NCBI GenBank assembly: GCA_002438605.1 | Contig: DJPR01000002.1 | Span: forward strand, 28,512 to 68,758 | DNA length: 40,247 bases | Source of the DNA: Ruminococcus sp. UBA6407 | GTDB lineage: Bacteria; Bacillota; Clostridia; Oscillospirales; Ruminococcaceae | Reading direction: 5' to 3' | Shown here: positions 8,026 to 16,704 of the stretch, piece by piece | Position numbering within the stretch: the stretch's first letter is position 1 | How the letters are laid out: every line of letters begins with the position of its first letter | Program-made: the position numbers and the translations under genes | The notes under the pieces: generated by a model | The model's database searches: none | What the model saw: the letters and a program-made list of their open reading frames with translations, nothing else | Told to the model about the DNA's origin: nothing

Positions 8026-8982
8026 ATGAAATATTATGTAGGAATTGATTTGGGCGGAACCAATATTGTTGCAGGTGTTGTTGATGAAAATTACAATATA
8101 ATCTCAAAGGCAAGCACAAAAACAAACTGCCCTCGTCCTGAAAAGGAAATCGCTGATGATATGGCTAAAATGGCTTTACAGGCTGTTAAGAATGCCAATC
8201 TTGAAATCAGCAATATTGAATGGATAGGTATTGGAACTCCCGGTATTGCAAACAGTGCTACAGGAATTATTGAGAGAGCCAATAACCTTGGATTCGTGAA
8301 CACACCTATGGTAAAGTATATTAAGGAAACAATTGATAAGCCTGTTTTCATTGAAAATGATGCTAATGCGGCTGCTTACGGTGAATTTGTTGCGGGTGCT
8401 GCTAAAGAAGCAAGAAATGCAATATGCGTTACTCTCGGAACAGGAGTCGGAGCAGGAATTATCATTGACGGAAAAATTTATTCAGGCTCAAATTATGCAG
8501 GAGCTGAAATCGGTCACACTGTAATTGAAGTGGACGGAGCTGAGTGTTCATGCGGAAGAAAGGGCTGCTTTGAGGCTTATTCTTCAGCAACAGGACTCAT
8601 AAGAATGTCTAAGGAAGCTATGGAAAAAAATCCTGACAGCATTATGAATAAAATGGCTCAGGAAAAAGGCGGAAAGGTTACTGCAAGAACTTCATTTGAC
8701 GCAATGAGAGCCGGTGACAAGTCCGCTAAGGAAGTTGTTGATAAATACATAAAATATCTCGCAGCAGGCATTACAAATACAATTAATATTTTCCAGCCGG
8801 ATATTCTTTGTATCGGCGGCGGTGTCTGCAATGAAGGTGATCCGCTTCTCCTCCCTGTAAAAGCACTCGTTGAAAACGAAGACTTTGCTAAAAACTCTGA
8901 AAAGCGTACAGAAATTGTAATTGCTAAACTTGGAAATGATGCAGGAATTATAGGTGCTGCATTTTTAGGAAATGCTAAGTAA
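8026..8982 (+). CDS. glcK: ROK family glucokinase
   Basis: 318 residues from the ATG at 8026, preceded by GGAGGATATTA. Phosphorylates glucose (possibly other hexoses) with ATP. It has the N-terminal phosphate loop GIDLGGTNIVAGVV, the catalytic END region (VFIENDANAAAYGE), the TLGTGVGAGII glycine motif, and the ROK zinc cluster ECSCGRKGCFEAY. No DNA-binding domain is present, so it is an enzyme and not a ROK repressor. It sits between manA and a 75-residue unknown in one operon. Confidence 0.94.
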   Translation: MKYYVGIDLGGTNIVAGVVDENYNIISKASTKTNCPRPEKEIADDMAKMALQAVKNANLEISNIEWIGIGTPGIANSATGIIERANNLGFVNTPMVKYIKETIDKPVFIENDANAAAYGEFVAGAAKEARNAICVTLGTGVGAGIIIDGKIYSGSNYAGAEIGHTVIEVDGAECSCGRKGCFEAYSSATGLIRMSKEAMEKNPDSIMNKMAQEKGGKVTARTSFDAMRAGDKSAKEVVDKYIKYLAAGITNTINIFQPDILCIGGGVCNEGDPLLLPVKALVENEDFAKNSEKRTEIVIAKLGNDAGIIGAAFLGNAK

Positions 8983-8997
8983 AGGAAATGTTGAACA

Positions 8998-9225
8998 ATG
9001 AATCCGATGGCAATTCTTCAAATCAAGTCACTGCTTGATAAATTTAAAAACAATCATCCAAAAATTCCTATGTTCTTTTCAGCAGCAGCTCAAAGCATTG
9101 ATGAGAACAGCATAATTGAAATCAAGGTTACTACCGCAGAGGGTCAAAATCTTATTACAAATATGAAAGTTACTTCCGATGATATTGAGCTTTTCAAAGA
9201 ACTCAAAGAAAAAATGATGAAATAA
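8998..9225 (+). CDS. Small conserved-looking protein of unknown function, 75 aa
   Basis: I do not recognise this family. It starts 15 bases after the glucokinase stop with AAGGAAATG upstream of the ATG, and a strong terminator follows immediately, so it is the last gene of the operon. The sequence looks like a short soluble alpha-beta protein: an N-terminal amphipathic helix (residues 3-19, AILQIKSLLDKFKN), a beta-hairpin-like middle (SIIEIKVTTAEGQNLITNMKV), and a charged C-terminal helix (IELFKELKEKMMK). No cysteines, no signal peptide, no membrane segment. Operon position and clean coding pattern support it being real. Confidence 0.7.
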   Translation: MNPMAILQIKSLLDKFKNNHPKIPMFFSAAAQSIDENSIIEIKVTTAEGQNLITNMKVTSDDIELFKELKEKMMK

Positions 9226-9231
9226 TCACCG

Positions 9232-9262
9232 CACCGTACACAAAAGTGTACGGTGTTATTAT
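9232..9262 (+). terminator. Intrinsic terminator of the GH25-manA-glcK-unknown operon
   Basis: A perfect 10-base stem CACCGTACAC / GTGTACGGTG with an AAAA loop is followed by TTATTATTAT. It starts six bases after the stop codon. Confidence 0.85.
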
Positions 9263-9329
9263 TATGCACAAAATTGTATTTAAGCTTTTTGCTATAATGT
9301 AGAAAAATTCTTATATATATGATATAAAC

Positions 9330-9358
9330 TTGAAATAGACAAAATAAGCAGGTATAAT
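9330..9358 (+). promoter_or_regulatory. Promoter for the dockerin-CotH gene
   Basis: TTGAAA (9330-9335), 17 bases, TATAAT (9353-9358). A second candidate is the extended -10 TGCTATAAT at 9290-9298, which lacks a good -35. Confidence 0.7.
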
Positions 9359-9427
9359 TATTCTATAAATAATCGGCTGTTTAATAGCAATACGTTACAA
9401 ACTTAAATGAAAGGAAAGTATAGTATA

Positions 9428-12046
9428 ATGAGAAAATATAACTTTAAAAAAATAGCTGCCGCTGCCTTGAGCTTCAGCATTATTGCAGCAGAGAGCCAAA
9501 GCTGTCCGTTTAATCTGCTGAATACTAATGCCGCTGATACTGCTTTATCCGGAGATGCAAATAATGACGGCTCAGTCAATATATCTGACGCTGTTACACT
9601 TCAAAAATACCTGCTTGGAAAATCAAAAGAAATTTCAGCTAATGCTGATATGAACAATGATAATTATATTGATATTTTCGATCTGAAACTGCTAAGGAGT
9701 ATTCTGCAGCATTCTCCAAGTGCGAATTCTTCAGCATTAAAAATCAATGAAGTATGTTCCACAAATAAAAATGGAATAACGGACAGCTACAATCAGCATT
9801 CAGACTGGATTGAAATTTATAATAATTCAGACAGCAGTATTTCTCTTAACGGTTATGGTCTTTCCGACAGTGAAAACAAGTTATTCAAGTTTACGTTCCC
9901 TGATGTTACAATACCTGCACACGATTATTTATTGATATTTGCAACAAAAGATTATGCATCTACTGATACTGAACTTCATGCTCCGTTTAATATAAGCAAA
10001 AATGGTGAAACGCTCTATTTATCAGATGCTTCGGGAAAAATAATAGATACTGTTGAAGTTCCTGCACTTACTGCAGATACAACATATGGAAGATATAATG
10101 ACGGGTGTGACAGCTTTTACACTATGCAGCCTACACCTTCATCTGCAAATGAAATTTCAGAAAGTTCAAAAATTGCTTCACCGGTCTTTTCACATGAAAG
10201 CGGATTTTATAACAATCAGTTTGATTTATCAATAACATCAGAAAACAATTACAAAATTTATTATACTACTGACGGAAGTGTACCTGCTGCCGACTCTGAA
10301 TTGTTCAGCGGTACTTTGACCGTCAAAAACAGAACAAGCGAGGAAAATGTACTTTCAGCAAATAAAACTGCAACATTCAGCAGCAGCTTCGGCGGAGTAA
10401 GCGTTCCGTCATCACCTGTTACAAAGTCAACTGTTATAAAGGCAATTGCTGTTGATGAAAATGGAAAAACAAGTGATGTAATTACCAAAACATACTTTGT
10501 GGGTATTGATCAGGCATCTCAGTATAACAGTTTGCCTATCGTTTCAATTTCTATGGAATATAATGACTTGTTTGATTACAACAAAGGTATCTACACAACA
10601 GGATATTACTATGATGAATATCTTAAAAACGGTGGCTCAGCAATGGATAACGACTGGGAAAAGGAAGCTAATTTTACTCAGCGAGGCATTGAGTGGGAAA
10701 GACCTGTTCATATTGATTTCTTTGAAGGTGACGGTACACTTGGCTTTTCACAAAACTTCGGAGTGAGAATTCAGGGAAATGCCTCCAGAGCAAATTCACA
10801 AAAGTCACTCAAACTTTATGCAAGAGAAGAATATGGAAAGAAAAAGCTTGAATATGATCTGATTCCGGGATTGAAAACAAGTACAGGAGAGGAACGCACA
10901 TCATATAAGAGATTTGTTCTACGAAATGGTGCAAATGACATTAATGCCACAAAATTCAGAGATCCTATGCTTCAGGAGCTTGTTTCAGACAGAAATTTTG
11001 AAACCCAAACAGGACGTCCTGTTATTGCATTTATTAATGGCGAATACTGGGGCGTATATCAGATGCAGGATGACTACAGCAATGCATATATAAATGAAAT
11101 ATATGGCTATGACAAAGATGAAGTAGTTATTATTAAAAACGGAGAAACAGTTGAAGAAGGTATCGAATCGGACCTTGATGAATATAAATCAATGATTAAT
11201 TTCGTAAGAAACAATGATATGTCAATTGATTCAAATTATCAGCAATTCTGCAATATGATTGATATTCAAAGTCTTGCTGATTTCTATGCTTCCGAAATAT
11301 TTATAAATAATCAGGATGTTTTTGCCGGTACATATATAAATAACATTCGTATGTGGAAAACAAGAAATGTCATTGATGATTACAAAGGTGACGGCAAGTG
11401 GCGTTTTATGCTTTATGATACTGAATACTCTACTGATGTTTACGGTGTAAGCTATCAGCAGGATCTGGACGCAATGATTGGTGCATTAAGTGATAAATTT
11501 GATACTGTAATATTTGCCAAAACATATAAGGAAAATGAAAATTTCCGCAATTTATTCATTAACACTATTATGGATATTGGCAACTATAATTTTGATAAAA
11601 ACAAGGTAAATGCCGCAATAAACAAATATGTAAGTCTTTATGGACCTGTTATTGATGAAAATAAAAGCAGATTCAGTTCAGGTTCAATGTGGGGAATGCA
11701 AAATTCTTATCAGCGTGATGTGGATACTCTTTCTTCATTCTTTAACAACAGACTTTCAAAAGTAATTTCAGGTCTTAAAAATTACTATAATGTAAGCACA
11801 GAACAAAATATTACCATTAAAACAAATAACAGTAATCTGGGATGCATAAAAATAAACTCTATAACACCAGACTTGTCCTCTGGAAGCTGGACTGGTACAT
11901 ATTTCTCAGATGTTCCTGTAACTCTAACTGCAATTCCTAACGAGAATAGCACCTTTACAGGCTGGAGCGGTGATGTAAATTCTACTGATGCAACAATTAC
12001 TGTTTCACTTTCAAAGGCTATAACCTTAACTGCTAATTTTATTTAA
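9428..12046 (+). CDS. Secreted dockerin type I - lamin-tail - CotH domain protein
   Basis: 872 residues from the ATG at 9428, chosen for AAAGGAAAG upstream rather than the ATG at 9407. Order of parts: signal peptide (1-36); type I dockerin (about 42-95) with duplicated calcium loops (DANNDGSVNISD and DMNNDNYIDIFD); lamin-tail-like beta domain (about 105-190, with SDWIEIYNNS); a chitobiase-C-terminal-like beta domain with YYTTDGSVP; a long CotH domain from about 365 (LPIVSISMEYNDLF, FGVRIQGNASRANSQKSLKL, RFVLRNGAND, FMLYDTEYS); and a C-terminal bacterial repeat (TLTAIPNENSTFTGWSG). CotH domains are atypical kinases in spore-coat proteins and also occur in exoproteins of cellulolytic bacteria. 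The dockerin suggests attachment to a cohesin scaffold outside the cell. The dockerin at the N-terminus is unusual; most are C-terminal. Confidence 0.88.
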   Translation: MRKYNFKKIAAAALSFSIIAAESQSCPFNLLNTNAADTALSGDANNDGSVNISDAVTLQKYLLGKSKEISANADMNNDNYIDIFDLKLLRSILQHSPSANSSALKINEVCSTNKNGITDSYNQHSDWIEIYNNSDSSISLNGYGLSDSENKLFKFTFPDVTIPAHDYLLIFATKDYASTDTELHAPFNISKNGETLYLSDASGKIIDTVEVPALTADTTYGRYNDGCDSFYTMQPTPSSANEISESSKIASPVFSHESGFYNNQFDLSITSENNYKIYYTTDGSVPAADSELFSGTLTVKNRTSEENVLSANKTATFSSSFGGVSVPSSPVTKSTVIKAIAVDENGKTSDVITKTYFVGIDQASQYNSLPIVSISMEYNDLFDYNKGIYTTGYYYDEYLKNGGSAMDNDWEKEANFTQRGIEWERPVHIDFFEGDGTLGFSQNFGVRIQGNASRANSQKSLKLYAREEYGKKKLEYDLIPGLKTSTGEERTSYKRFVLRNGANDINATKFRDPMLQELVSDRNFETQTGRPVIAFINGEYWGVYQMQDDYSNAYINEIYGYDKDEVVIIKNGETVEEGIESDLDEYKSMINFVRNNDMSIDSNYQQFCNMIDIQSLADFYASEIFINNQDVFAGTYINNIRMWKTRNVIDDYKGDGKWRFMLYDTEYSTDVYGVSYQQDLDAMIGALSDKFDTVIFAKTYKENENFRNLFINTIMDIGNYNFDKNKVNAAINKYVSLYGPVIDENKSRFSSGSMWGMQNSYQRDVDTLSSFFNNRLSKVISGLKNYYNVSTEQNITIKTNNSNLGCIKINSITPDLSSGSWTGTYFSDVPVTLTAIPNENSTFTGWSGDVNSTDATITVSLSKAITLTANFI

Positions 12047-12086
12047 ATATAACAATGCAATAAAATAATGTGAACACGCTGTAATA

Positions 12087-12115
12087 TTGATTTTATAATT
12101 TCAATGTGCTATAAT
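12087..12115 (+). promoter_or_regulatory. Promoter for the phosphoglycerate mutase gene
   Basis: TTGATT (12087-12092), 17 bases, TATAAT (12110-12115) with an upstream TG at the extended -10 position. Confidence 0.75.
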
Positions 12116-12150
12116 ATGAACTGTAATTTATTCTAAAGGAGATATGATTT

Positions 12151-13359
12151 ATGAAATATCTGGTTATGTTATGCGATGGTATGGCTGACTACCCGATTGA
12201 TGCTTTAGATGGAAAAACTCCTCTTGAAGCTGCTGAAACACCTTGTATGGACAAACTTGCTGAAACTGCAAAAGTAGGTCTTGTAAAAACAGTTGCCGAC
12301 GGTATGAAACCTGGCAGTGATGTTGCAAACCTTTCTGTTCTTGGATATGACCCTAAAATTTATTATACAGGACGTTCTCCACTCGAAGCCGGAAGCATCG
12401 GTATTGATATGAAAAAAACTGACGTTTCACTCAGGTGCAATCTTGTTACAGTAACTGATGAACCTGAATATTCAGATAAAACTATTGTTGACTATTGTGC
12501 TGATGATATTTCAACGGAAGAAGCTGCAATACTTATCAAATATCTTGCTGAAAATCTCGATAACGATGAATTCAAGTTCTACAGCGGTGTAAGTTATCGT
12601 CACTGTCTTATCTGGAACAACGGTACTCTTGATATCGGAACAATAACTCCGCCTCATGATATAACAGGAAAGCCTGTCAAAAATTATGTTCCTGCTCATC
12701 CGAATGCAGCAAAATTATATGACCTTATGAAAAAATCTTACGATTTGCTGAAGGATCATCCTGTTAATAAAGCAAGAGAAGAACGAGGACTTCGCCCTGC
12801 AAACAGCATATGGCTCTGGGGTGAAGGCGTAAGAGCTAATCTTGATGATTTTAAAGGAAAATATGGTCTTAACGGTTCAATGATTTCTGCTGTAGATCTT
12901 CTCAAGGGCATCGGCAAATTTTCAAATATGAGGGTTGTAAATGTTGAAGGTGCTACAGGTTACATAGATACAAATTTTGAGGGCAAAGCAAAGGCTGCTA
13001 TTGATGAATTTAAAAGTGGACAGGACTTTGTTTATATTCATGTTGAGGCTCCTGATGAATGCGGCCACAGAAATGAAATGGAAAATAAAGTCAAGTCAAT
13101 TTCACTTATTGATAAACTTATACTTACTCCTGTCGTTGCGGAACTTGAAAAAATGGGTGATTTCAAAGTTCTTGTAACTCCTGACCATGCTACTCCGCTT
13201 TCATTAAGAACCCATACAAATGACCCTATCCCGTTCTTTATATATGACAGCAGAAAAAAAGAAAACGGAGTAAAGGGATTTTGCGAAAAAACTGCTAAGG
13301 AAACGGGATTTTATATTGAAAACGGCTTTACTATAATGAGTGAATTTGCTGCTGAATAG
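12151..13359 (+). CDS. apgM: Cofactor-independent phosphoglycerate mutase, archaeal (ApgM) type
   Basis: 402 residues, typical for the ApgM branch (about 400) and shorter than GpmI (about 510). Interconverts 3- and 2-phosphoglycerate in glycolysis using two metal ions and a phospho-serine. Alkaline-phosphatase-fold motifs: LCDGMADYP near the N-terminus, GSDVANLSVLGYDP holding the nucleophilic serine, EAPDECGHRNE, and TPDHATPLSLRTH near the C-terminus. AAAGGAGATATG precedes the start. It is monocistronic: own promoter upstream and a bidirectional terminator downstream. Confidence 0.95.
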   Translation: MKYLVMLCDGMADYPIDALDGKTPLEAAETPCMDKLAETAKVGLVKTVADGMKPGSDVANLSVLGYDPKIYYTGRSPLEAGSIGIDMKKTDVSLRCNLVTVTDEPEYSDKTIVDYCADDISTEEAAILIKYLAENLDNDEFKFYSGVSYRHCLIWNNGTLDIGTITPPHDITGKPVKNYVPAHPNAAKLYDLMKKSYDLLKDHPVNKAREERGLRPANSIWLWGEGVRANLDDFKGKYGLNGSMISAVDLLKGIGKFSNMRVVNVEGATGYIDTNFEGKAKAAIDEFKSGQDFVYIHVEAPDECGHRNEMENKVKSISLIDKLILTPVVAELEKMGDFKVLVTPDHATPLSLRTHTNDPIPFFIYDSRKKENGVKGFCEKTAKETGFYIENGFTIMSEFAAE

Positions 13360-13391
13360 AGCTGATACAACACAGAATACTGCGTTAAACT

Positions 13392-13427
13392 AAAAAGAAC
13401 TGCTTTCAATTGAAAGCAGTTCTTTTT
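13392..13427. terminator. Bidirectional terminator between apgM and trkA
   Basis: A perfect 18-base-arm palindrome (13392-13409 with 13410-13427) with a run of A on the left and T on the right, so it works on both strands and separates the convergent genes. Confidence 0.93.
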
Positions 13428-14077
13428 TATAATTTTGCATTAATTTTGAAAACGTCTGTTGCTTTACCTATTACAACAATATGTTCATCAGGTTTGAAAA
13501 TATAATCAGCTCCGGGCAAAGGATTAAGAGAATTCTCCTTCTTTACAGCAATAATATTTACCCTGTACTTTCTTCTTACGTCAACCTCCATAATAGTCTT
13601 TCCTATCCATGACTGTAAAACTGGAATTTCGTAAATAGAATACTCACTTGTAAGTTGGATATAATCAAATATATTTCTCGCATTATACCTTACAGCAAGT
13701 TTTTCAGCAATCTCTCTTTCAGGATATACCACTTCATCAGCACCTATTTTTAATAAAAGCTCTGCCTGTATATTCTGATTTGCTTTTGCTATAACACACT
13801 TTGCGTCAAAGCGTTTCAGCAATGATGTGATTACGAGAGATGACTGAAAGTCCTCACCAATCGTAACAAAACATAAGTCAAAATGTTTTACGCCCAAAGA
13901 CCTTATTACACCTTCGTTTGTACAGTCACCTATATACGAATCTGTAAACTTTTCTGCAAGCTGTTCAAATATTTCGCTGTCCTTATCAACAATCATCACA
14001 TCATTTCCCAAGTCAAGCATTTTCTTTGCAAGATGTCTGCCAAATCTTCCCATGCCTATAACTAATATTGATTTCAT
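13427..14077 (-). CDS. trkA: TrkA/KtrA-type potassium channel regulatory subunit
   Basis: 216 residues, one RCK unit as in KtrA. The N-terminal Rossmann fold starts with VIGMGRFGRHLAKK and binds nucleotide; the C-terminal RCK_C part (about residues 135-216) is the usual ligand-sensing domain. This cytoplasmic ring gates the membrane subunit encoded just upstream; only 13 bases separate the two genes. GGGGGATA precedes the ATG. In Firmicutes these proteins respond to ATP/ADP and c-di-AMP; that is family knowledge and was not read here. Confidence 0.94.
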   Translation of the reverse strand: MKSILVIGMGRFGRHLAKKMLDLGNDVMIVDKDSEIFEQLAEKFTDSYIGDCTNEGVIRSLGVKHFDLCFVTIGEDFQSSLVITSLLKRFDAKCVIAKANQNIQAELLLKIGADEVVYPEREIAEKLAVRYNARNIFDYIQLTSEYSIYEIPVLQSWIGKTIMEVDVRRKYRVNIIAVKKENSLNPLPGADYIFKPDEHIVVIGKATDVFKINAKL

Positions 14078-14090
14078 CTATTATCCCCCA

Positions 14091-15419
14091 CTAACCTATT
14101 AATATTTTTTCTTCCGGTCTTTCAAGTTTAACCTTATGGCTATTTTCTGCAATTGCAAGAACTATTGTCATTCCGCCTATACGTCCTGAATACATAAGAC
14201 CTGCAATAAATAATTTTGATGCAACATTAAAATCAGATGTAATACCCATAGAAATTCCTACTGTTGAAATTGCTGATACAGATTCATATATAACTTCACG
14301 CAGCCCTATCGGTTCTAAATAACAAATAATAAATATGGCAATGGAAGCCATCATAATATGTATTCCTATAATCGCAACAGACTGTATAACAACCTTATTA
14401 TTAATTTTCCTTTTAAAAATAACAACATCATCATTGTTTCTCGCAACACTTATTAAATTCAAAAAGGCAACTGCCATAGTAGTTGTTTTTACACCGCCTG
14501 CTGTTGAACCGGGTGAGCCTCCGATAAACATCAGTAATGTTGAAAGAATATACCCTGAATTGCTGAGTTTAGATTGATCAAATGTAAAAAATCCCGCTGT
14601 TCTTAATGTAATTGACTGAAAAAATGCCGAGAGAACCTGCTCGCCTGTTGTCATTCCCTTAAAAGCACCGTTTTTTTCAGTCATAAACAAAACAGCCGCA
14701 CCGCCAAATACCAAAAGAGCTGTAACGGTTAAAACAAGTTTGCTGTGAAGCTCCATTTTTTTAAAAACAAACCTGCACTTTATAACATCACTCCATACAA
14801 GAAATCCAAGTCCGCCTATAACAATTAAAACCATAAGCGTAATACACACCAAAGGGTCATTATAATATCCTGTTAGTGAAACCTCATTAAAGCGTCCCAT
14901 AAGGTCAAATCCCGCATTGCAAAAAGCGGAAACAGAATGAAATACGGCATACCATAATCCTTTTGCAAATCCAAGCTTTGGACAAAATCTTAATGAAAGA
15001 AATACAGCACCCATACCCTCAACACAAAATGTACCTATAACAACTCTTTTTATCATTGTTATAATTCCGCTTAATCTTATCGTACCTGCTGACTGCATTA
15101 AAAGACGTCTTTCGTAAAGGCTGATGTGCTTTCTGGTAAAAATAGAAAACATTGTGATTATTGTCATAAATCCTAGTCCGCCTATTTGAATAAGTCCAAG
15201 AATTATAACATGTCCGAAACTTGACCAGTGCATATAAGTATCAAGTACGGTAAGTCCTGTAACGCAAGTAGCACTTGTTGCTGTAAAAAAGCAATCTATC
15301 AGAGGAGTTCTGACTCCTGAACGTGCTGCTATCGGCAAAGAAAGCAGCAATGTTCCCATAAGAATGACTGCTAAAAAACCAAAGGCAATCATTCTTGTAT
15401 ATGAAAATATACTTTTCAT
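14091..15419 (-). CDS. trkH: TrkH/KtrB-type potassium uptake channel
   Basis: 442 residues, membrane protein with four M1-P-M2 repeats. The four pore loops are visible: TSATCVTGL, VSAFCNAGFD, SITLRTAGFF and VSAISTVGIS, each with the selectivity-filter glycine. The length fits KtrB (about 440-450). It is the first gene of a two-gene unit with the RCK subunit, from the promoter at 15463-15491; GAGAGGC precedes the ATG. Confidence 0.95.
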   Translation of the reverse strand: MKSIFSYTRMIAFGFLAVILMGTLLLSLPIAARSGVRTPLIDCFFTATSATCVTGLTVLDTYMHWSSFGHVIILGLIQIGGLGFMTIITMFSIFTRKHISLYERRLLMQSAGTIRLSGIITMIKRVVIGTFCVEGMGAVFLSLRFCPKLGFAKGLWYAVFHSVSAFCNAGFDLMGRFNEVSLTGYYNDPLVCITLMVLIVIGGLGFLVWSDVIKCRFVFKKMELHSKLVLTVTALLVFGGAAVLFMTEKNGAFKGMTTGEQVLSAFFQSITLRTAGFFTFDQSKLSNSGYILSTLLMFIGGSPGSTAGGVKTTTMAVAFLNLISVARNNDDVVIFKRKINNKVVIQSVAIIGIHIMMASIAIFIICYLEPIGLREVIYESVSAISTVGISMGITSDFNVASKLFIAGLMYSGRIGGMTIVLAIAENSHKVKLERPEEKILIG

Positions 15420-15462
15420 TATAAAAGCCTCTCAAAAAATCGTTATGTAATAAATCAAATTA

Positions 15463-15491
15463 ATTATATCATATTTATATTTAGAAATCAA
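15463..15491 (-). promoter_or_regulatory. Promoter for trkH-trkA
   Basis: On the minus strand TTGATT (15491-15486), 17 bases, TATAAT (15468-15463). Confidence 0.75.
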
Positions 15492-15495
15492 TACA

Positions 15496-15540
15496 AAAAA
15501 CCTGTTCAGAAAAATCTATACAAATTCCAAACAGGTTTTT
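15496..15540 (-). terminator. Terminator of the DAHP synthase gene
   Basis: Perfect 11-base arms (15496-15506, AAAAACCTGTT, and 15530-15540) around a 23-base loop; read on the minus strand it ends in a run of T. It starts 27 bases past the aroF stop. Between it and the stop, TTTTAAGGCAAAACG at 15548-15562 loosely resembles an outer repeat end. Confidence 0.8.
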
Positions 15541-15567
15541 CTTATTATTTTAAGGCAAAACGACCTT

Positions 15568-16596
15568 TTACAATAAATCAGCAATTTCCAAAATAAGCTT
15601 TTCAGATTTTTCCCAGCCAAGACAAGGGTCGGTTATTGATTTACCGTAAACATTATCTTCAACCTTTTGGCAACCGTCCTCAATATAGCTTTCAATCATA
15701 AGTCCTTTGACAAACTGATGAATATCCTCAGAATGACGCATACTATGCAGAACTTCTTTGCTTATTCTTATTTGCTCAAGATATTTCTTGCCTGAATTTG
15801 AATGATTTGTATCAACAATTACCGCCATATTCTTCAAATTCTTCTTGCAGTACATTTCATGAAGGAAAATAAGATCCTCATAATGATAGTTTGATATATT
15901 CTGTCCATGCTTATTGGTTGCGCCTCTTAAAATTGCATGAGCATAAGGGTTTCCGTCCGTACTTACCTCCCAGCCGCCATATAAAAATGTATGCTTTGCC
16001 TGTGCAGCTTTTATGGAATTAAGCATTACGGAAATATCGCCTGATGTAGGGTTTTTCATTCCGGCAGGTACGTCCATTCCGCTTGCAGTAAGTCTGTGCT
16101 GCTGATCTTCTACAGATCTTGCTCCAACGGCAACATATGAAAGCAAATCAGATACATAGCGGTAATTTTCAGGATAAAGCATTTCATCAGCACAAGTAAG
16201 TCCTGTTTCACTAATTGCTCTTGTGTGAAGCTGTCTTACTTTTATTACGCCTTGAAAAATATCTTCATTCTTTGTAGGGTCAGGCTGATGCACCATGCCC
16301 TTATAGCCCTCTCCTGTAGTTCTGGGTTTATTTGTATAAATCCTTGGAATAATTAAAATCTTATCCTTAACCTTTTGCTGAATGTCAGCAAGTCTGTGAA
16401 CATAGTCCATAACAGGCTCGTCCTTATCAGCAGAACATGGACCTATAATCAGAAGAAATTTGTCTGATTCTCCTGTAAAAACTTGAGCAATTTCTTTGTC
16501 ACGAGCAGCCTTGATTTCCTTGATTTTTTCAGAAAGCGGATAGAGCCTTTTGATTTCAGCGGGTTCAGGCATTTTTCTGTTAAAATTCATACCCAT
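15568..16596 (-). CDS. aroF: 3-deoxy-7-phosphoheptulonate (DAHP) synthase, type I alpha
   Basis: 342 residues, the length of AroF/G/H enzymes. Condenses phosphoenolpyruvate and erythrose-4-phosphate, the first step to aromatic amino acids. Motifs: IIGPCSADKDEPVMDY, PRIYTNKPRTTGEGYKG, GARSVEDQQHR, MKNPTSGD, and a late metal region VDTNHSNSGK. AAGGAG lies nine bases before the ATG at 16596; an in-frame ATG two codons later is possible. A consensus promoter gives a leader of under 40 bases, so there is no T-box or other riboswitch. Which amino acid inhibits it cannot be told. Single-gene transcript. Confidence 0.95.
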   Translation of the reverse strand: MGMNFNRKMPEPAEIKRLYPLSEKIKEIKAARDKEIAQVFTGESDKFLLIIGPCSADKDEPVMDYVHRLADIQQKVKDKILIIPRIYTNKPRTTGEGYKGMVHQPDPTKNEDIFQGVIKVRQLHTRAISETGLTCADEMLYPENYRYVSDLLSYVAVGARSVEDQQHRLTASGMDVPAGMKNPTSGDISVMLNSIKAAQAKHTFLYGGWEVSTDGNPYAHAILRGATNKHGQNISNYHYEDLIFLHEMYCKKNLKNMAVIVDTNHSNSGKKYLEQIRISKEVLHSMRHSEDIHQFVKGLMIESYIEDGCQKVEDNVYGKSITDPCLGWEKSEKLILEIADLL

Positions 16597-16634
16597 AAAA
16601 TTATGCTCCTTTTTATAGAATAATTACATCGTTA

Positions 16635-16663
16635 ATTTTAACACAGCAGATATTGTTTGTCAA
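16635..16663 (-). promoter_or_regulatory. Near-consensus promoter for aroF
   Basis: On the minus strand TTGACA (16663-16658), 17 bases, TAAAAT (16640-16635). Confidence 0.8.
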
Positions 16664-16704
16664 GAAACAGACATGTTTTATAACAGTCAAGCATATACAT
16701 TTTG

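Noticed and set aside
9428..12046. Spore-coat kinase CotH itself
   Set aside because: The signal peptide and dockerin indicate export and scaffold attachment, and the CotH domain is one of several; a coat role is not supported by the context.
16597..16663. T-box or tryptophan/tyrosine-type leader on aroF
   Set aside because: The promoter lies so close to the gene that the leader is under 40 bases, too short for a T-box.
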